Assembly: GCF_024699925.1 (NCBI RefSeq)
Contig: NZ_JAJOMX010000001.1
Span: 1,712,001 to 1,776,000 of the forward strand
Direction: 5' to 3'
DNA from: Mesorhizobium sp. J428
Lineage (GTDB): Bacteria; Pseudomonadota; Alphaproteobacteria; Rhizobiales; Rhizobiaceae
DNA length: 64,000 nucleotides
Part shown: piece by piece, positions 32,005-41,132 of the stretch
Layout: every line of letters starts with the position of its first letter
How positions within the stretch are numbered: position 1 is the first letter of the stretch
Made by a program: the position numbers and the translations under genes
Notes under the pieces: generated by a model
Database searches by the model: none
What the model saw: only the letters and a program-made list of their open reading frames with translations
Told to the model about the DNA's origin: nothing

Positions 32005-33501
32005 TCAATTCATCGTCGGGATGACGAACTCGGCGCCGTCCTTGATGCCGCTCGGCCAGCGCGAGGTGATCGTCTTGGTCTTGGTGTAGAAGCGGAAGGC
32101 GTCCGGGCCGTGCTGGTTGAGGTCGCCGAAGGACGAGGCCTTCCAGCCGCCGAAGGTGTAGTAGGCGATCGGCACCGGGATCGGCACGTTGACGCCGACC
32201 ATGCCGACCTGCACGCGGGAGGCGAAGTCGCGGGCCGCATCGCCGTCGCGGGTGAAGATCGCGACGCCGTTGCCGTACTCATGGTCGTTGGCGAGCTTGA
32301 TCGCGTCCTCGTAGCGGTTGGCGCGCACCACGGAGAGCACCGGCCCGAAGATCTCTTCCTTGTAGATCTTCATGTCGGCGGTCACGTGATCGAACAGGCA
32401 GCCACCCATGTAGAAGCCGTTCTCGTAGCCCTGCATCTTGAAGCCGCGGCCGTCGACCAGCAGCTTGGCGCCTTCCTGAACGCCGGCGTCGACATAGCCC
32501 TTGACGCGCTCCAGCGCCTGCTTCGTCACCAGCGGTCCGAAATCGGCCGAATTGTCGGTCGACGGGCCGACCTTCAAGCTCTCGACGCGCGGGATCAGCT
32601 TCTCGACCAGGCGGTCGGCGGTCTCCTTGCCGACGGGCACGGCGACCGAAATCGCCATGCAGCGCTCGCCGGCCGAGCCGTAGCCGGCGCCGATCAGAGC
32701 GTCGACGGTCTGGTCCATGTCGGCGTCGGGCATGATGATCATGTGGTTCTTGGCGCCGCCGAAGCACTGCGCGCGCTTGCCGTTCGCAGTCGCGCGCGAA
32801 TAGATATACTGCGCGATCGGGGTCGAGCCGACGAAGCCGACCGCCTTGATGTCCGGATCGTCGAGGATCGCGTCGACCACTTCCTTGTCGCCGTTGACGA
32901 CGTTGAGCACGCCTGCGGGCAGGCCGGCCTCGAGGAACAGCTCGGCGATGCGCATCGGCACGCCCGGATCGCGCTCGGACGGCTTGAGGATGAAGGCGTT
33001 GCCGGCGGCGAGCGCCGGGCCGATCTTCCACAGCGGGATCATGGCCGGGAAGTTGAACGGGGTGATGCCGGCGACCACACCGAGTGGCTGGCGCATCGAG
33101 TAGACGTCGATGCCGGGGCCTGCGCCGTCGGTGTATTCGCCCTTCATCAGGTGTGGCGCACCGATGCAGACCTCAATGACTTCGAGGCCGCGCTGGATGT
33201 CGCCCTTGGCATCGGCGATGGTCTTGCCGTGCTCGCGGGCGAGCAGTTCGGCCAGCGCGTCGTTCTCGCGCGCCATCAGTTCGAGGAACTTCATCAGCAC
33301 GCGCACGCGGCGCTGCGGATTGGTCGCGGCCCAGCCGAGTTGGGCGGCCTTGGCGTTCTCGACCGCGCTGCGCAGCTCGGCGGCCGAGCCGAGCGCGACC
33401 TGGCCGCGCACCGAGCCGTCCATCGGCTGCAGCACGTCCGCGACGCGTCCGCTGGTGGAGGCGACATGCTTGCCGCCGATGAAATGACCGAGGATCGCCA
33501 C
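32005..33501 (-). CDS. mmsA: CoA-acylating methylmalonate-semialdehyde dehydrogenase
   Basis: This 498-residue ALDH-superfamily enzyme converts (methyl)malonate semialdehyde, NAD+ and CoA to propionyl- or acetyl-CoA in valine, pyrimidine or inositol breakdown. Diagnostic features are ITPFNFPAMIPLWKIGPALAAGN, FVGSTPIAQYIYSRATANGKRAQCFGGAKNH and the catalytic Cys in GYGSAGERCMAISVAVPVG. IPVPIAYYTFGGWKASSFGD near the C-terminus is the MMSDH form. GTG 33501 is preceded by GGGAG; upstream in-frame codons are poorly conserved. It is divergent from a LysR gene that may regulate it. Confidence 0.93.
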   Translation of the reverse strand: MAILGHFIGGKHVASTSGRVADVLQPMDGSVRGQVALGSAAELRSAVENAKAAQLGWAATNPQRRVRVLMKFLELMARENDALAELLAREHGKTIADAKGDIQRGLEVIEVCIGAPHLMKGEYTDGAGPGIDVYSMRQPLGVVAGITPFNFPAMIPLWKIGPALAAGNAFILKPSERDPGVPMRIAELFLEAGLPAGVLNVVNGDKEVVDAILDDPDIKAVGFVGSTPIAQYIYSRATANGKRAQCFGGAKNHMIIMPDADMDQTVDALIGAGYGSAGERCMAISVAVPVGKETADRLVEKLIPRVESLKVGPSTDNSADFGPLVTKQALERVKGYVDAGVQEGAKLLVDGRGFKMQGYENGFYMGGCLFDHVTADMKIYKEEIFGPVLSVVRANRYEDAIKLANDHEYGNGVAIFTRDGDAARDFASRVQVGMVGVNVPIPVPIAYYTFGGWKASSFGDLNQHGPDAFRFYTKTKTITSRWPSGIKDGAEFVIPTMN

Positions 33502-33644
33502 TGCTTCACTCCCTGGAGGATTTTTCTGGCTGCCATCATCGGCGCAGCGGAGCCGGATTGCAACGCGAGCAAGGTCGAAACCGTTGTGCACCGTCTCAAT
33601 AGCGACTATGGTTGGTCTATATTCTTTGCATATCGGGAGGGGAT

Positions 33645-34526
33645 ATGAACTGGGATGACGTGCGCATCTTTCTCGCCGTGGCCCGCGCGGGACAGATCCT
33701 CGGCGCGGCCAAGCGGCTCGGTCTCAACCATGCGACCGTCTCGCGCCGCGTCGCAGCCCTTGAGGAAAGCCTCAACGCCCGTCTGTTTCGCCGGCTGACG
33801 ACAGGCAGCGAGCTGACGCCCGCCGGCGAGCATTTCCTGGCGGTGGCCGAGCGGATGGAAGGCGACATGATCGCCGCCCGCGCCGAGATCGCTGGCGAGG
33901 GCAACGATGTCTCCGGCACCGTCAGGATCGGCGCGCCGGACGGCTTCGGCGTTGCCTATCTCGCGCCGCGGCTCGGCGAACTGACGCAGAAGCACCCGAC
34001 GCTTTCGGTCCAACTCGTGCCGGTGCCGCGCTCCTTCTCGCTGTCGCGCCGCGAGGCCGACATCGCGATCACCGTCGAGCGTCCGACGGAGGGCCGGCTG
34101 GTGGCGGCCAAGCTCGTCGACTACACGCTCGGCCTCTATGCCTCGAAGGCCTATCTCGACGCGCAGGGCGTGCCGGCAACGATCGACGACCTCGGCAAGC
34201 ACCGGCTGGTCGGCTATGTCGGCGATCTGGTGATCAGTCCAAGCCTGGACTACGCCACCGAGATCTCGCCGCGCTGGAACGCCGGCTTCCAGGTCTCGTC
34301 GGCGCTGGGCCAGACGGCGGCGGTGCGTTCAGGCGCCGGGATCGGCATCCTGCACAGCTTCATCGCAAAGTCGTTCGACGACCTCGTTCCGCTGTCGATC
34401 GCGCCGCCGATCCGGCGCGCCTACTGGCTAGTTTACCACGAGAGCGTCAGGCCGCTGCGGCGCGTCCAGGCAGTGTCGGCCTTCATCGCCGGCCTGGTCG
34501 AGAAGGACCGCGCCAGCTTCGCGTGA
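33645..34526 (+). CDS. LysR family transcriptional regulator
   Basis: This 293-residue protein has an N-terminal LysR HTH (MNWDDVRIFLAVARAGQILGAAKRLGLNHATVSRRVAALEESLNARLF) and a periplasmic-binding-fold effector domain. GGGAGGGGAT just before ATG 33645 sets the start. It is divergent from mmsA with a 143-base shared region, the usual arrangement for a LysR activator and its target. The inducer is unknown. Confidence 0.9.
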   Translation: MNWDDVRIFLAVARAGQILGAAKRLGLNHATVSRRVAALEESLNARLFRRLTTGSELTPAGEHFLAVAERMEGDMIAARAEIAGEGNDVSGTVRIGAPDGFGVAYLAPRLGELTQKHPTLSVQLVPVPRSFSLSRREADIAITVERPTEGRLVAAKLVDYTLGLYASKAYLDAQGVPATIDDLGKHRLVGYVGDLVISPSLDYATEISPRWNAGFQVSSALGQTAAVRSGAGIGILHSFIAKSFDDLVPLSIAPPIRRAYWLVYHESVRPLRRVQAVSAFIAGLVEKDRASFA

Positions 34527-34571
34527 GCGCGGTCAGGGCAGCACGAAAGGCGGCTCCGGGAGAGCTCCCGG

Positions 34572-35261
34572 CTATTCCTCGTCCTCGTCAACGTCCTGGC
34601 GCTTGAGCGAGGAAAGCTTGGCGAAGACCTTGGAGGCGTCGAGCTCCTCGTCCTCCTCTTTCGGCGCCTGCTGCAGCGGCATGCGCTCGGTGAGCGCGGC
34701 GGGCAGCAGCGTATCGCCGACGGGGGCGGCCGGCGCGCGGCCCGAGGAAGCGCGCTGCACTTCGAGGTCGAGGTCGATCTGCGAGCAGAGGCCCAGCGTC
34801 ACCGGGTCCATCGGTGCCAAGCTGGCGGAGTTCCAGTGCGTGCGGTTGCGGATCTGCTCGATGGTCGACTTTGTCGTGCCGACGAGGCGCGAGATCTGCG
34901 CGTCCTTCAGCTCGGGATGGTTGCGCACCAGCCACAGGATCGCGTTCGGCCGGTCCTGGCGCTTCGAGAGCGGCGTATAGCGACCGCCGCGGCGCTTGGC
35001 CTCGGGCACGCGCACCTTCGGCTCATTGAGCTTGAGGCGATAGTTCGGATCGGCCTCGCCGCGCTTGATCTCGTCGCGGGTCAGCTGGCCGTTCATGATC
35101 GGGTCCATGCCCTTGATCCCCTGTGCGGCCTCGCCATCGGCGATGGCACGGACTTCGAGCGGATGGAGATGGCAGAAGAAGGCGATCTGGTCGAAGGAAA
35201 GCGCCGTGTTATCGACCAGCCAGACGGCGGTCGCCTTGGGCATGAGCAGCGTGTTGGCCAT
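34572..35261 (-). CDS. DUF1013 family regulator
   Basis: This 229-residue alphaproteobacterial protein begins MANTLLMPKATAVWLVDNTALSFDQIAFFCHLHPLEVRAIADGE and contains an HTH-like second half (HPELKDAQISRLVGTTKSTIEQIRNRTHWNSASLAPMDPVTLGLCSQIDL). An acidic tail ends in DVDEDEE. DUF1013 proteins are very conserved in the class and, from memory, some have been described as cell-cycle-linked transcription factors. AGGA lies upstream of ATG 35261. It is monocistronic. Confidence 0.88.
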   Translation of the reverse strand: MANTLLMPKATAVWLVDNTALSFDQIAFFCHLHPLEVRAIADGEAAQGIKGMDPIMNGQLTRDEIKRGEADPNYRLKLNEPKVRVPEAKRRGGRYTPLSKRQDRPNAILWLVRNHPELKDAQISRLVGTTKSTIEQIRNRTHWNSASLAPMDPVTLGLCSQIDLDLEVQRASSGRAPAAPVGDTLLPAALTERMPLQQAPKEEDEELDASKVFAKLSSLKRQDVDEDEE

Positions 35262-35280
35262 GGGTAAAATCCTCTCGTTC

Positions 35281-35301
35281 GCCCGCGTCCCTAGCGCGGG
35301 C
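35281..35301. promoter_or_regulatory. GC-rich hairpin in the DUF1013 leader
   Basis: GCCCGCG and CGCGGGC are exact 7-base arms around a 7-base loop, 19 bases before the DUF1013 start codon. It could be a leader hairpin or an operator. The remaining bases 35302-35470 show nothing else I can support. Confidence 0.3.
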
Positions 35302-35470
35302 GGTGGGCAAACCACCGAAGAATGGGAAATCGCGGCCGATATAGACCGAAAGCGGGATTGAGGCAAGAGAAAGGGCTGAATACGCGCGGGAACCCGGCCA
35401 CGTGAGGTAGACGCCACCAAACTAACTATAGCGGCGTCGAATTGGGGCTGAACCAGAAATGGCGATCTAT

Positions 35471-35692
35471 CTATCGCCCCTTCAGCAATCGCGAAATGCC
35501 ACGCAACGGCGCCGTCAGGCGCCAGGACGTGCTGCTGGCGACGGCCTGTTTGAAGGCCTCCAGCTCAGCCGCCTTATGGTCAAACGCCCTGCGTGCCTCT
35601 TCGGTCTTCTTCTCCAGAGGCTTCAGATTGTAGCGTTCGGTCCTGAGCGCGGAGATTTCCCTCGTCACCGCCTCCAAGGCCGCAGACTGCAC
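35471..35692 (-). pseudogene. fragment of a coiled-coil C-terminus (glycosyltransferase/sulfotransferase-like tail)
   Basis: A 73-residue frame from GTG 35692 reads VTREISALRTERYNLKPLEK, then a heptad-like stretch, and ends SSTSWRLTAPLRGISRLLKGR. The S(x)SWRLTAPLR ending is common at the C-termini of large surface-polysaccharide glycosyltransferases or related enzymes in Alphaproteobacteria. Here it lacks any catalytic domain and a ribosome site. It is most likely a remnant of a lost gene, though a short functional gene cannot be excluded. Confidence 0.45.
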
Positions 35693-35758
35693 AAAACGAA
35701 AACCGTGCCGCTTTTGTCGTGAACCTGCTCGTATTCTGGAGTTCTCGGCTCGTCCAGT

Positions 35759-36769
35759 TCACCCGACATCCAGCACGATCTTGCCGATGTGCTCGCCGTC
35801 CTGCATCCGCTCATGCGCGCGCCAGGCCTCGCGCAGCGGGAAGATCATGTCCAGCACGGGCGCGATCCTGCGTTCCGACAGGAGAGGCCAGGCCTGACGC
35901 TCCAGTTCGGCCGCGATTTCTCCCTTGAACTCCACCGAGCGCGGGCGCAGCGTCGAACCGGTATGGGTCAGGCGCTTGATCATCAGCTTCGAGAAATCGG
36001 CCGTCGCCTTGGCCCCCTGCAGGAAAGCAATCTGGACGATCCGCCCGTCGACCGCCGCGCAGTCGTAGTTCCGGCCGATGTAGTCGCCGCCCACCATGTC
36101 GAGGATGACGTCGGCCCCCTTGCCGCCCGTCACCTCCTTCACCACCGCGACGAAGTCCTCGCTCCGGTAGTTCACCGCGCGGTCGGCCCCCAGCTTCGTA
36201 CAGGCTTCACATTTCTCGGCCGAACCCGCCGTCGCGATGACCCGCGCGCCGAACGCCTTGGCGAGCTGGATCGCGGCGGTGCCGATGCCCGACGAGCCGC
36301 CATGCACGAGGAAGGTCTCGCCCGCCTTCAGCCCGCCCCGTTGGAAGACGTTGTGCCACACCGTGAAGAAGGTTTCGGGAATGGCGGCGGCCTCGGTGAA
36401 GGTGAAGCCGTGCGGCACCGGCAGCGCATTGGTCTCGTGCACCAGGCAGAATTCGGCATATCCGCCGCCCGGCGTGAGCGCCGTGACGCTGTCGCCGACC
36501 TTCCACCGCTTCACGCCTTCGCCCGCCGCGGCCACTTCGCCCGCCACCTCGAGGCCTGGCAGGTCTGATGCGCCCGGCGGCGGCGGATAGGCGCCCTGCC
36601 GCTGCAGGACATCGGGCCGGTTCACGCCCGCGGCCTTGACCCTGACCAGGATCTCGCCCGGGCCAGGCTGCGGCAGTGGCCGCTTCTCGGGCTTCAGCAC
36701 CCGTGGACCGCCCGGCTCGGTGATCGCTATGGCCGTCATCGTGTCGGGCAATCTGGCCGGTTGCTTCAT
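35759..36769 (-). CDS. NAD(P)H-quinone oxidoreductase, zinc-independent MDR family (PIG3-like)
   Basis: This 336-residue medium-chain dehydrogenase/reductase lacks zinc ligands. It has VLVKAAGVNRPDVLQRQGAY-type N-terminal sequence, the nucleotide-binding LVHGGSSGIGTAAIQLAKAFGARVIATAGS and NYRSEDFVAVVKEVTGGKGADVILDMVGGDY. This is the QOR/PIG3 subfamily, which reduces quinones with NADPH. ATG 36769 has GGAG seven bases upstream. It is divergent from the DUF1192 gene. Confidence 0.9.
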   Translation of the reverse strand: MKQPARLPDTMTAIAITEPGGPRVLKPEKRPLPQPGPGEILVRVKAAGVNRPDVLQRQGAYPPPPGASDLPGLEVAGEVAAAGEGVKRWKVGDSVTALTPGGGYAEFCLVHETNALPVPHGFTFTEAAAIPETFFTVWHNVFQRGGLKAGETFLVHGGSSGIGTAAIQLAKAFGARVIATAGSAEKCEACTKLGADRAVNYRSEDFVAVVKEVTGGKGADVILDMVGGDYIGRNYDCAAVDGRIVQIAFLQGAKATADFSKLMIKRLTHTGSTLRPRSVEFKGEIAAELERQAWPLLSERRIAPVLDMIFPLREAWRAHERMQDGEHIGKIVLDVG

Positions 36770-36859
36770 CTTGGTTCTCCGCTGCCGTCCGGGGTTGTTC
36801 GCCCCATTCATCCGGCTCTATGTATCCTCTGTCCGCAAAGAGGCAAACCGGAGGACGAT

Positions 36860-37051
36860 ATGGCCCTGTTCGAAGAGGAGCCGAGGAAGAAGAAGCTGGC
36901 TCACGAGATCGGCCAGGACCTGTCGGCGCTGTCGGTCGGAGAACTCGAGGAGCGGATAGGCCTGCTGCGCGAGGAAATCCTGCGCCTGGAGGCGGAGAAG
37001 ACGGCCAAGGGCGCGACACGCAACGCCGCCGACGCACTGTTCAAGCGCTAG
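36860..37051 (+). CDS. DUF1192 family protein
   Basis: This 63-residue protein reads MALFEEEPRKKKLAHEIGQDLSALSVGELEERIGLLREEILRLEAEKTAK, a short coiled coil typical of the alphaproteobacterial DUF1192 family. The function is unknown. GGAGGA before ATG 36860 sets the start. It is the first gene before the MFS transporter at 37150. Confidence 0.9.
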   Translation: MALFEEEPRKKKLAHEIGQDLSALSVGELEERIGLLREEILRLEAEKTAKGATRNAADALFKR

Positions 37052-37149
37052 GAAAATCCGCCCGGGCGGAACGAAGACGATTTCCCGTCCTTGAAAGGAC
37101 ACAAAGCGGGTATCCTCAGCCGAGCCGAATCCCAGAGCGGAAGCTTCTC

Positions 37150-38391
37150 ATGTTCGCATCCTTCGGTCCGATCCTAGCCCTTCTGCGCGGCACGGCTTTC
37201 CTGCTGGCCGCGTCGGGCCTGCACGGGCTGCTCCTGCCGCTGCGCGGCCAGGCCGAGGGCTTCTCGACCTCCTCGCTCGGCCTGCTGGGCACCGCGTGGG
37301 CGGCCGGCTTCGTTGCCGGCTGCCTGCTTGCGCCGCGCCTCGTGCGCCGGGTCGGCCACGTGCGCGCCTTTGGCGCGTTCGCCGCGTCTGGCGCCATCAT
37401 CGCGCTGATGACGGGCCTGCTGATCCATCCGATGATCTGGATCGTGCTCCGCGCCTTCACCGGCTTCGTCATGGCCGGCGCCTTCATGGTCATCGAGAGC
37501 TGGCTCAACGAGCGTGCGACCAACGAGAACCGCGGCACGGTCTTCGGCCTCTACATGATGGTCACCTATGCCTCGATCATGGCCGGCCAGATGCTGGTCG
37601 CATTCGGCGACGTGACCACCGACAAGCTGTTCATGGTGGCGGGCATCTTCTTCTGCCTGTCGCTCATCCCGACCGCGGTCTCCACTGCCGTGACGCCCAA
37701 GCCGCTGCAGGAAGTCTCGCTGGACATCAGGGGCCTCTACGCCAACTCGCCCGTCTCGGTGATCGGCTGCCTGCTCGTCGGCGTCGCCAACGGTGCCTGG
37801 GGCACGCTTGGCGCGGTGTACGGCGCGCAGATCGGCGTCTCGACGGCCACGATCGCGCTGATGATGAGCCTGACCGTGGTGGCCGGCGCGGCGATGCAGA
37901 TGCCCGTCGGACGCATTTCCGACATGACGGACCGCCGCAACGTGCTGGCGGGCGCGGCCTTCATCACCGCCGTGATCGGCATCGCGACCTATTTCCTCCA
38001 GCCGAGGTCCGACGTCTTCGTGCTTGTCATGACGGCGGCCTACGGCGCGCTCGCCTACACGCTCTATTCGATCGCGGTGGCGCATGCGAACGACCACGCG
38101 GATGCGGCGAACTTCGTCAAGGTGTCCGGCGGCCTGCTGCTGCTCTACGGCTTCGGCACGATGATCGGGCCGGTCCTGGGCGCGGTGCTGATGGAGCGGT
38201 TGCGGCCGGACGCCATCTTCCTCGCGACCGCGCTCGCCCACCTCGGGCTGGCCGGCTACACGCTGGTGCGCATCCGGGCCCGCGCGCCCGTGCCGATCGC
38301 CGAGCGCGAGACGTTCCAGACGCTGCCGTCCGAGCGGGCGGTCACGCCGGAATCGCTGCGTCTCGATCCGCGCAGCGGAGAATCGACATAG
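37150..38391 (+). CDS. MFS transporter, YcaD-like
   Basis: This 413-residue protein has 12 predicted helices. LRGQAEGFSTSSLGLLGTAWAAGFVAGCLLAPRLVRRVGHVRAFG and VIESWLNERATNENRGTVFGLYMMVTY are the YcaD-group signatures. VGRISDMTDRRNVL is motif A in the second half. The substrate is unknown. ATG 37150 follows a weak site; the next in-frame upstream codons run through the DUF1192 gene. Confidence 0.85.
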   Translation: MFASFGPILALLRGTAFLLAASGLHGLLLPLRGQAEGFSTSSLGLLGTAWAAGFVAGCLLAPRLVRRVGHVRAFGAFAASGAIIALMTGLLIHPMIWIVLRAFTGFVMAGAFMVIESWLNERATNENRGTVFGLYMMVTYASIMAGQMLVAFGDVTTDKLFMVAGIFFCLSLIPTAVSTAVTPKPLQEVSLDIRGLYANSPVSVIGCLLVGVANGAWGTLGAVYGAQIGVSTATIALMMSLTVVAGAAMQMPVGRISDMTDRRNVLAGAAFITAVIGIATYFLQPRSDVFVLVMTAAYGALAYTLYSIAVAHANDHADAANFVKVSGGLLLLYGFGTMIGPVLGAVLMERLRPDAIFLATALAHLGLAGYTLVRIRARAPVPIAERETFQTLPSERAVTPESLRLDPRSGEST

Positions 38392-38453
38392 AGCGTCCTC
38401 TGCAGACCGCATTGACCCGTTGAATTGGGCCGCATGCTCTCTTACGCTGGGGT

Positions 38454-38717
38454 ATGGCGATCGAAGATGCGTTCCTTGCAATATCCGATCCGAACCGGCG
38501 GACGATCCTCGAGGAGCTCCGTCGGCAGCCCCGCACCGTGAACGAGCTCGCCGCCGGTCTGCCGGTGTCGCGGCCGGCCGTATCTCAGCACCTCAAGGTG
38601 CTTCTCGACGCCGGCCTCGTCTCGGTTCGCGCCGAGGGGACGCGACGGATCTACGCGGTCGAGAACGGCGGTTTCCTGCGCCTCAACCTGTGGCTCGACC
38701 AGTTCTGGGCGGAATGA
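38454..38717 (+). CDS. ArsR-type helix-turn-helix regulator
   Basis: This is an 87-residue winged helix protein: FLAISDPNRRTILEELRRQPRTVNELAAGLPVSRPAVSQHLKVLLDAGLVSVRAEGTRRIYAVE. This is the short ArsR/SmtB fold without a clear metal-binding cysteine pair, close to the regulators paired with SRPBCC (AHSA1) proteins. No such partner lies downstream here. It converges with the YdcH gene. Confidence 0.88.
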   Translation: MAIEDAFLAISDPNRRTILEELRRQPRTVNELAAGLPVSRPAVSQHLKVLLDAGLVSVRAEGTRRIYAVENGGFLRLNLWLDQFWAE

Positions 38718-38801
38718 GGCATTCCTGAACTGGAACGACCCGCCGGGAGCACCGGCGAGCCGTTGAAAAAGCTGCAGACGCGCCGCGAGGGCGCGAAGAG
38801 A

Positions 38802-38993
38802 TCAGTGTCGGGTCTGCGTATCGTCCTTCTCGGCATGGAGCCGCTGGATCTGGTCCTTGAGAGCCAGCTTCCGGCGCTTCATCGCGACGATCTCCACGTC
38901 GTCTGTCGACGGGCTCGCTTGCGCCTCGACGATTCGCTGTTCGATCTCGCTGTGGCGCTTCTGAAGTTCCGCAAGATGGGACGCTAATGACAT
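38802..38993 (-). CDS. YdcH/DUF465 family protein
   Basis: This 63-residue coiled-coil protein, MSLASHLAELQKRHSEIEQRIVEAQASPSTDDVEIVAMKRRKLALKDQIQRL, matches the DUF465 pattern with its invariant LKDxIxxL. The function is unknown. A second DUF465 gene lies 235 bases away on the other strand, divergent from this one. Confidence 0.85.
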   Translation of the reverse strand: MSLASHLAELQKRHSEIEQRIVEAQASPSTDDVEIVAMKRRKLALKDQIQRLHAEKDDTQTRH

Positions 38994-39228
38994 CTGTCGT
39001 TCTCCCTTCGCTGGTTTCCTCGTTTTCCGCCAGGGAGGCCGCCCCGCCGGACGGCGTTCATGACGGACGGATGACACTGTGCCACCCCTCCTCGCGAATG
39101 TCGAACACCTCAGAGTAGCATTTCGTTTCGCGGCGAAATGTGATATGGCGACTCGCCGGTCGCGGCCCGTATTCGGGCTCTCCGACATTCCTGCGCGACC
39201 GCGCTATATTTATCGAGACGGAACCTAG

Positions 39229-39432
39229 ATGTCCGACCAGGACCAGGCAGAAATCAAGCTTGAATACGCACGTCTCAAGCAGGAACATGCCGACTTCGAC
39301 GCTGCGATCAACGCGATGATCGCCACCGGCTGCGATCCCCTGCAGATCCAGCGCATGAAGAAGAAGAAGCTGCATCTGAAGGACAAGCTGATACAGCTTT
39401 CCGACAAGGTGATTCCCGACATCATCGCCTGA
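39229..39432 (+). CDS. YdcH/DUF465 family protein
   Basis: This 67-residue coiled-coil protein, [57 protein letters not shown], is the longer, more typical rhizobial DUF465 form with the MKKKKLxLKDxI signature. It lies just upstream of purE, as is usual in Alphaproteobacteria. The function is unknown. Confidence 0.9.
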   Translation: MSDQDQAEIKLEYARLKQEHADFDAAINAMIATGCDPLQIQRMKKKKLHLKDKLIQLSDKVIPDIIA

Positions 39433-39504
39433 AGCGGCGGCGGGCCGCTGCTTGCGCCGCCCCGCCGATTCCGCTAGGTCCGCCGCCTGACGAGGGACAC
39501 CGAT

Positions 39505-39998
39505 ATGGCCGGCAGCGACGTTGCGATCATCATGGGCAGCCAGTCCGACTGGGCGACCATGCGCCACGCCGCCGAGACGCTGGAAAGCCTCGGCATCGGC
39601 CACGACAGCCTGATCGTCTCCGCCCATCGCACGCCCGAACGCCTTTACGAATTCGCCCGCGGCGCCAAGGCCAGGGGCTACAAGGTTGTGATCGCCGGCG
39701 CGGGGGTGCTGCGCACCTGCCGGGCATGACCGCCTCGCTCACCCCTCTGCCGGTGTTCGGCGTGCCGGTGGAATCCAAGGCGCTGTCGGGCCAGGATTCG
39801 CTGCTGTCGATCGTCCAGATGCCCGCCGGTATCCCGGTCGGCACGCTCGCCATCGGCCGTGCCGGAGCGGTCAACGCAGCCCTTCTGGCGGCGGCCGTGC
39901 TGGCGCTTCACGATGACGCACTGGCGGCGCGTCTCGACGCTTATCGCAAGGCGCAGAGCGACAAGGTGGCGCTGGTGCCATCGGACGGCGCGGAATGA
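39505..39998 (+). pseudogene. purE: N5-carboxyaminoimidazole ribonucleotide mutase, frameshifted
   Basis: About 164 residues of PurE, which converts N5-CAIR to CAIR in de novo purine synthesis. The first frame (39505 on) carries [42 protein letters not shown] and KVVIAGAG. The second frame (to 39998) carries [44 protein letters not shown]. They join at the G5 run 39702-39706, where restoring a sixth G gives [10 protein letters not shown]; the span is 3n+2, as a one-base deletion predicts. Homopolymer shrinkage is a common long-read error. Overlap with purK (ATGA) implies an operon. Confidence 0.88.
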
Positions 39999-41080
39999 AG
40001 GCGCCGCTGCCGCCGGGCTCGACCATCGGCATTATCGGCGGCGGCCAGCTCGGCCGCATGCTGGCCATGGCCGCCGCGCGGCTGGGCTACCGCACGATCA
40101 TCCTCGAACCGCAGGCCGACTGCCCAGCCGCGCAGGTCGCCAACCGGCAGATCGTTGCTGCCTATGACGATCCTGCGGCGCTCGCGGAACTGGCCGAGAG
40201 CTGCGACGTCGTGACCTACGAATTCGAGAACGTGCCGGTGCAGGCGGCCGCCGCGCTCGCAGGCCGGGTGGAGGTCTCGCCGCCGCCGATGGCCCTCGAC
40301 GTGTCGCAGGACCGGCTGGTCGAAAAGAGCTTCATCAACGCGGCCGGCATCCCGACGGCGAACTTCCGCGCGGTCGATTCCGACGAAGACCTGATAGCCG
40401 CCTGCGTCGCGTTCGGTGGCTCCGGCGTGCTCAAGACCCGCCGCCTCGGCTATGACGGGAAGGGACAGCGCCTGCTGCGCGATGAGACCCCAGCCGATCT
40501 CGCCGGCGTCTACGCAGCCATGGGCGGCGTGCCCCTGATCCTCGAAAGCCTGGTTCCCTTCGAGCGCGAGATCTCGATCATCGCCGCGCGCGGCCGCGAC
40601 GGGACGGTGCGCTGCTGCGATCCGGCCGAGAACGTCCACCGCGACGGCATCCTGCACACCTCGACCGTTCCGGCGCGCATCCAGGAGCGGACGGCGGAGG
40701 CGGCGCGCAAGGCCGCGACGGCGATCCTTGAGGCGCTCGACTATGTCGGCGTCATCGGCGTCGAGTTCTTCGTGCTCGGCGAGGGCAACCTGCTGGTGAA
40801 CGAGATCGCGCCGCGCGTGCACAATTCCGGCCACTGGACCGAGGCCGCCTGCGCTATCTCGCAGTTCGAGCAGCACATCCGCGCCGTCGCCGGCCTGCCG
40901 CTCGGCGATCCGAAGCGCCATTCGGACTGCGTGATGGAGAACCTGATCGGCGACGACGTCAACCGCCTCGCCGACCTCGCCGCCGAGCCTGACACCGTCA
41001 TCCATCTCTACGGCAAGGCCGAAGCGCGGCCCGGACGCAAGATGGGGCATTTCACACGGTTGACGAGGATTTCTCGATAG
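39995..41080 (+). CDS. purK: N5-carboxyaminoimidazole ribonucleotide synthase
   Basis: This 361-residue ATP-grasp enzyme uses ATP and bicarbonate to make N5-CAIR from AIR. Features are [21 protein letters not shown] near the N-terminus, [20 protein letters not shown] in the ATP-grasp domain, [17 protein letters not shown], and [14 protein letters not shown]. The start overlaps the purE stop. The stop codon falls within the dyad at 41077-41092, which may be an operator for the following XRE gene. Confidence 0.95.
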   Translation: MKAPLPPGSTIGIIGGGQLGRMLAMAAARLGYRTIILEPQADCPAAQVANRQIVAAYDDPAALAELAESCDVVTYEFENVPVQAAAALAGRVEVSPPPMALDVSQDRLVEKSFINAAGIPTANFRAVDSDEDLIAACVAFGGSGVLKTRRLGYDGKGQRLLRDETPADLAGVYAAMGGVPLILESLVPFEREISIIAARGRDGTVRCCDPAENVHRDGILHTSTVPARIQERTAEAARKAATAILEALDYVGVIGVEFFVLGEGNLLVNEIAPRVHNSGHWTEAACAISQFEQHIRAVAGLPLGDPKRHSDCVMENLIGDDVNRLADLAAEPDTVIHLYGKAEARPGRKMGHFTRLTRISR

Positions 41081-41092
41081 CATTTCTGCTAT
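41077..41092. promoter_or_regulatory. dyad upstream of XRE-family gene
   Basis: ATAGCA-TTTC-TGCTAT is a perfect 6-4-6 inverted repeat lying 40 bases before the XRE gene and overlapping the purK stop codon. Operators of this size are typical for HigA-like autoregulators. Confidence 0.45.
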
Positions 41093-41132
41093 GTTTTGCA
41101 TCGTGTGCTGATTGAGCAAAGCAGGTGATGCG

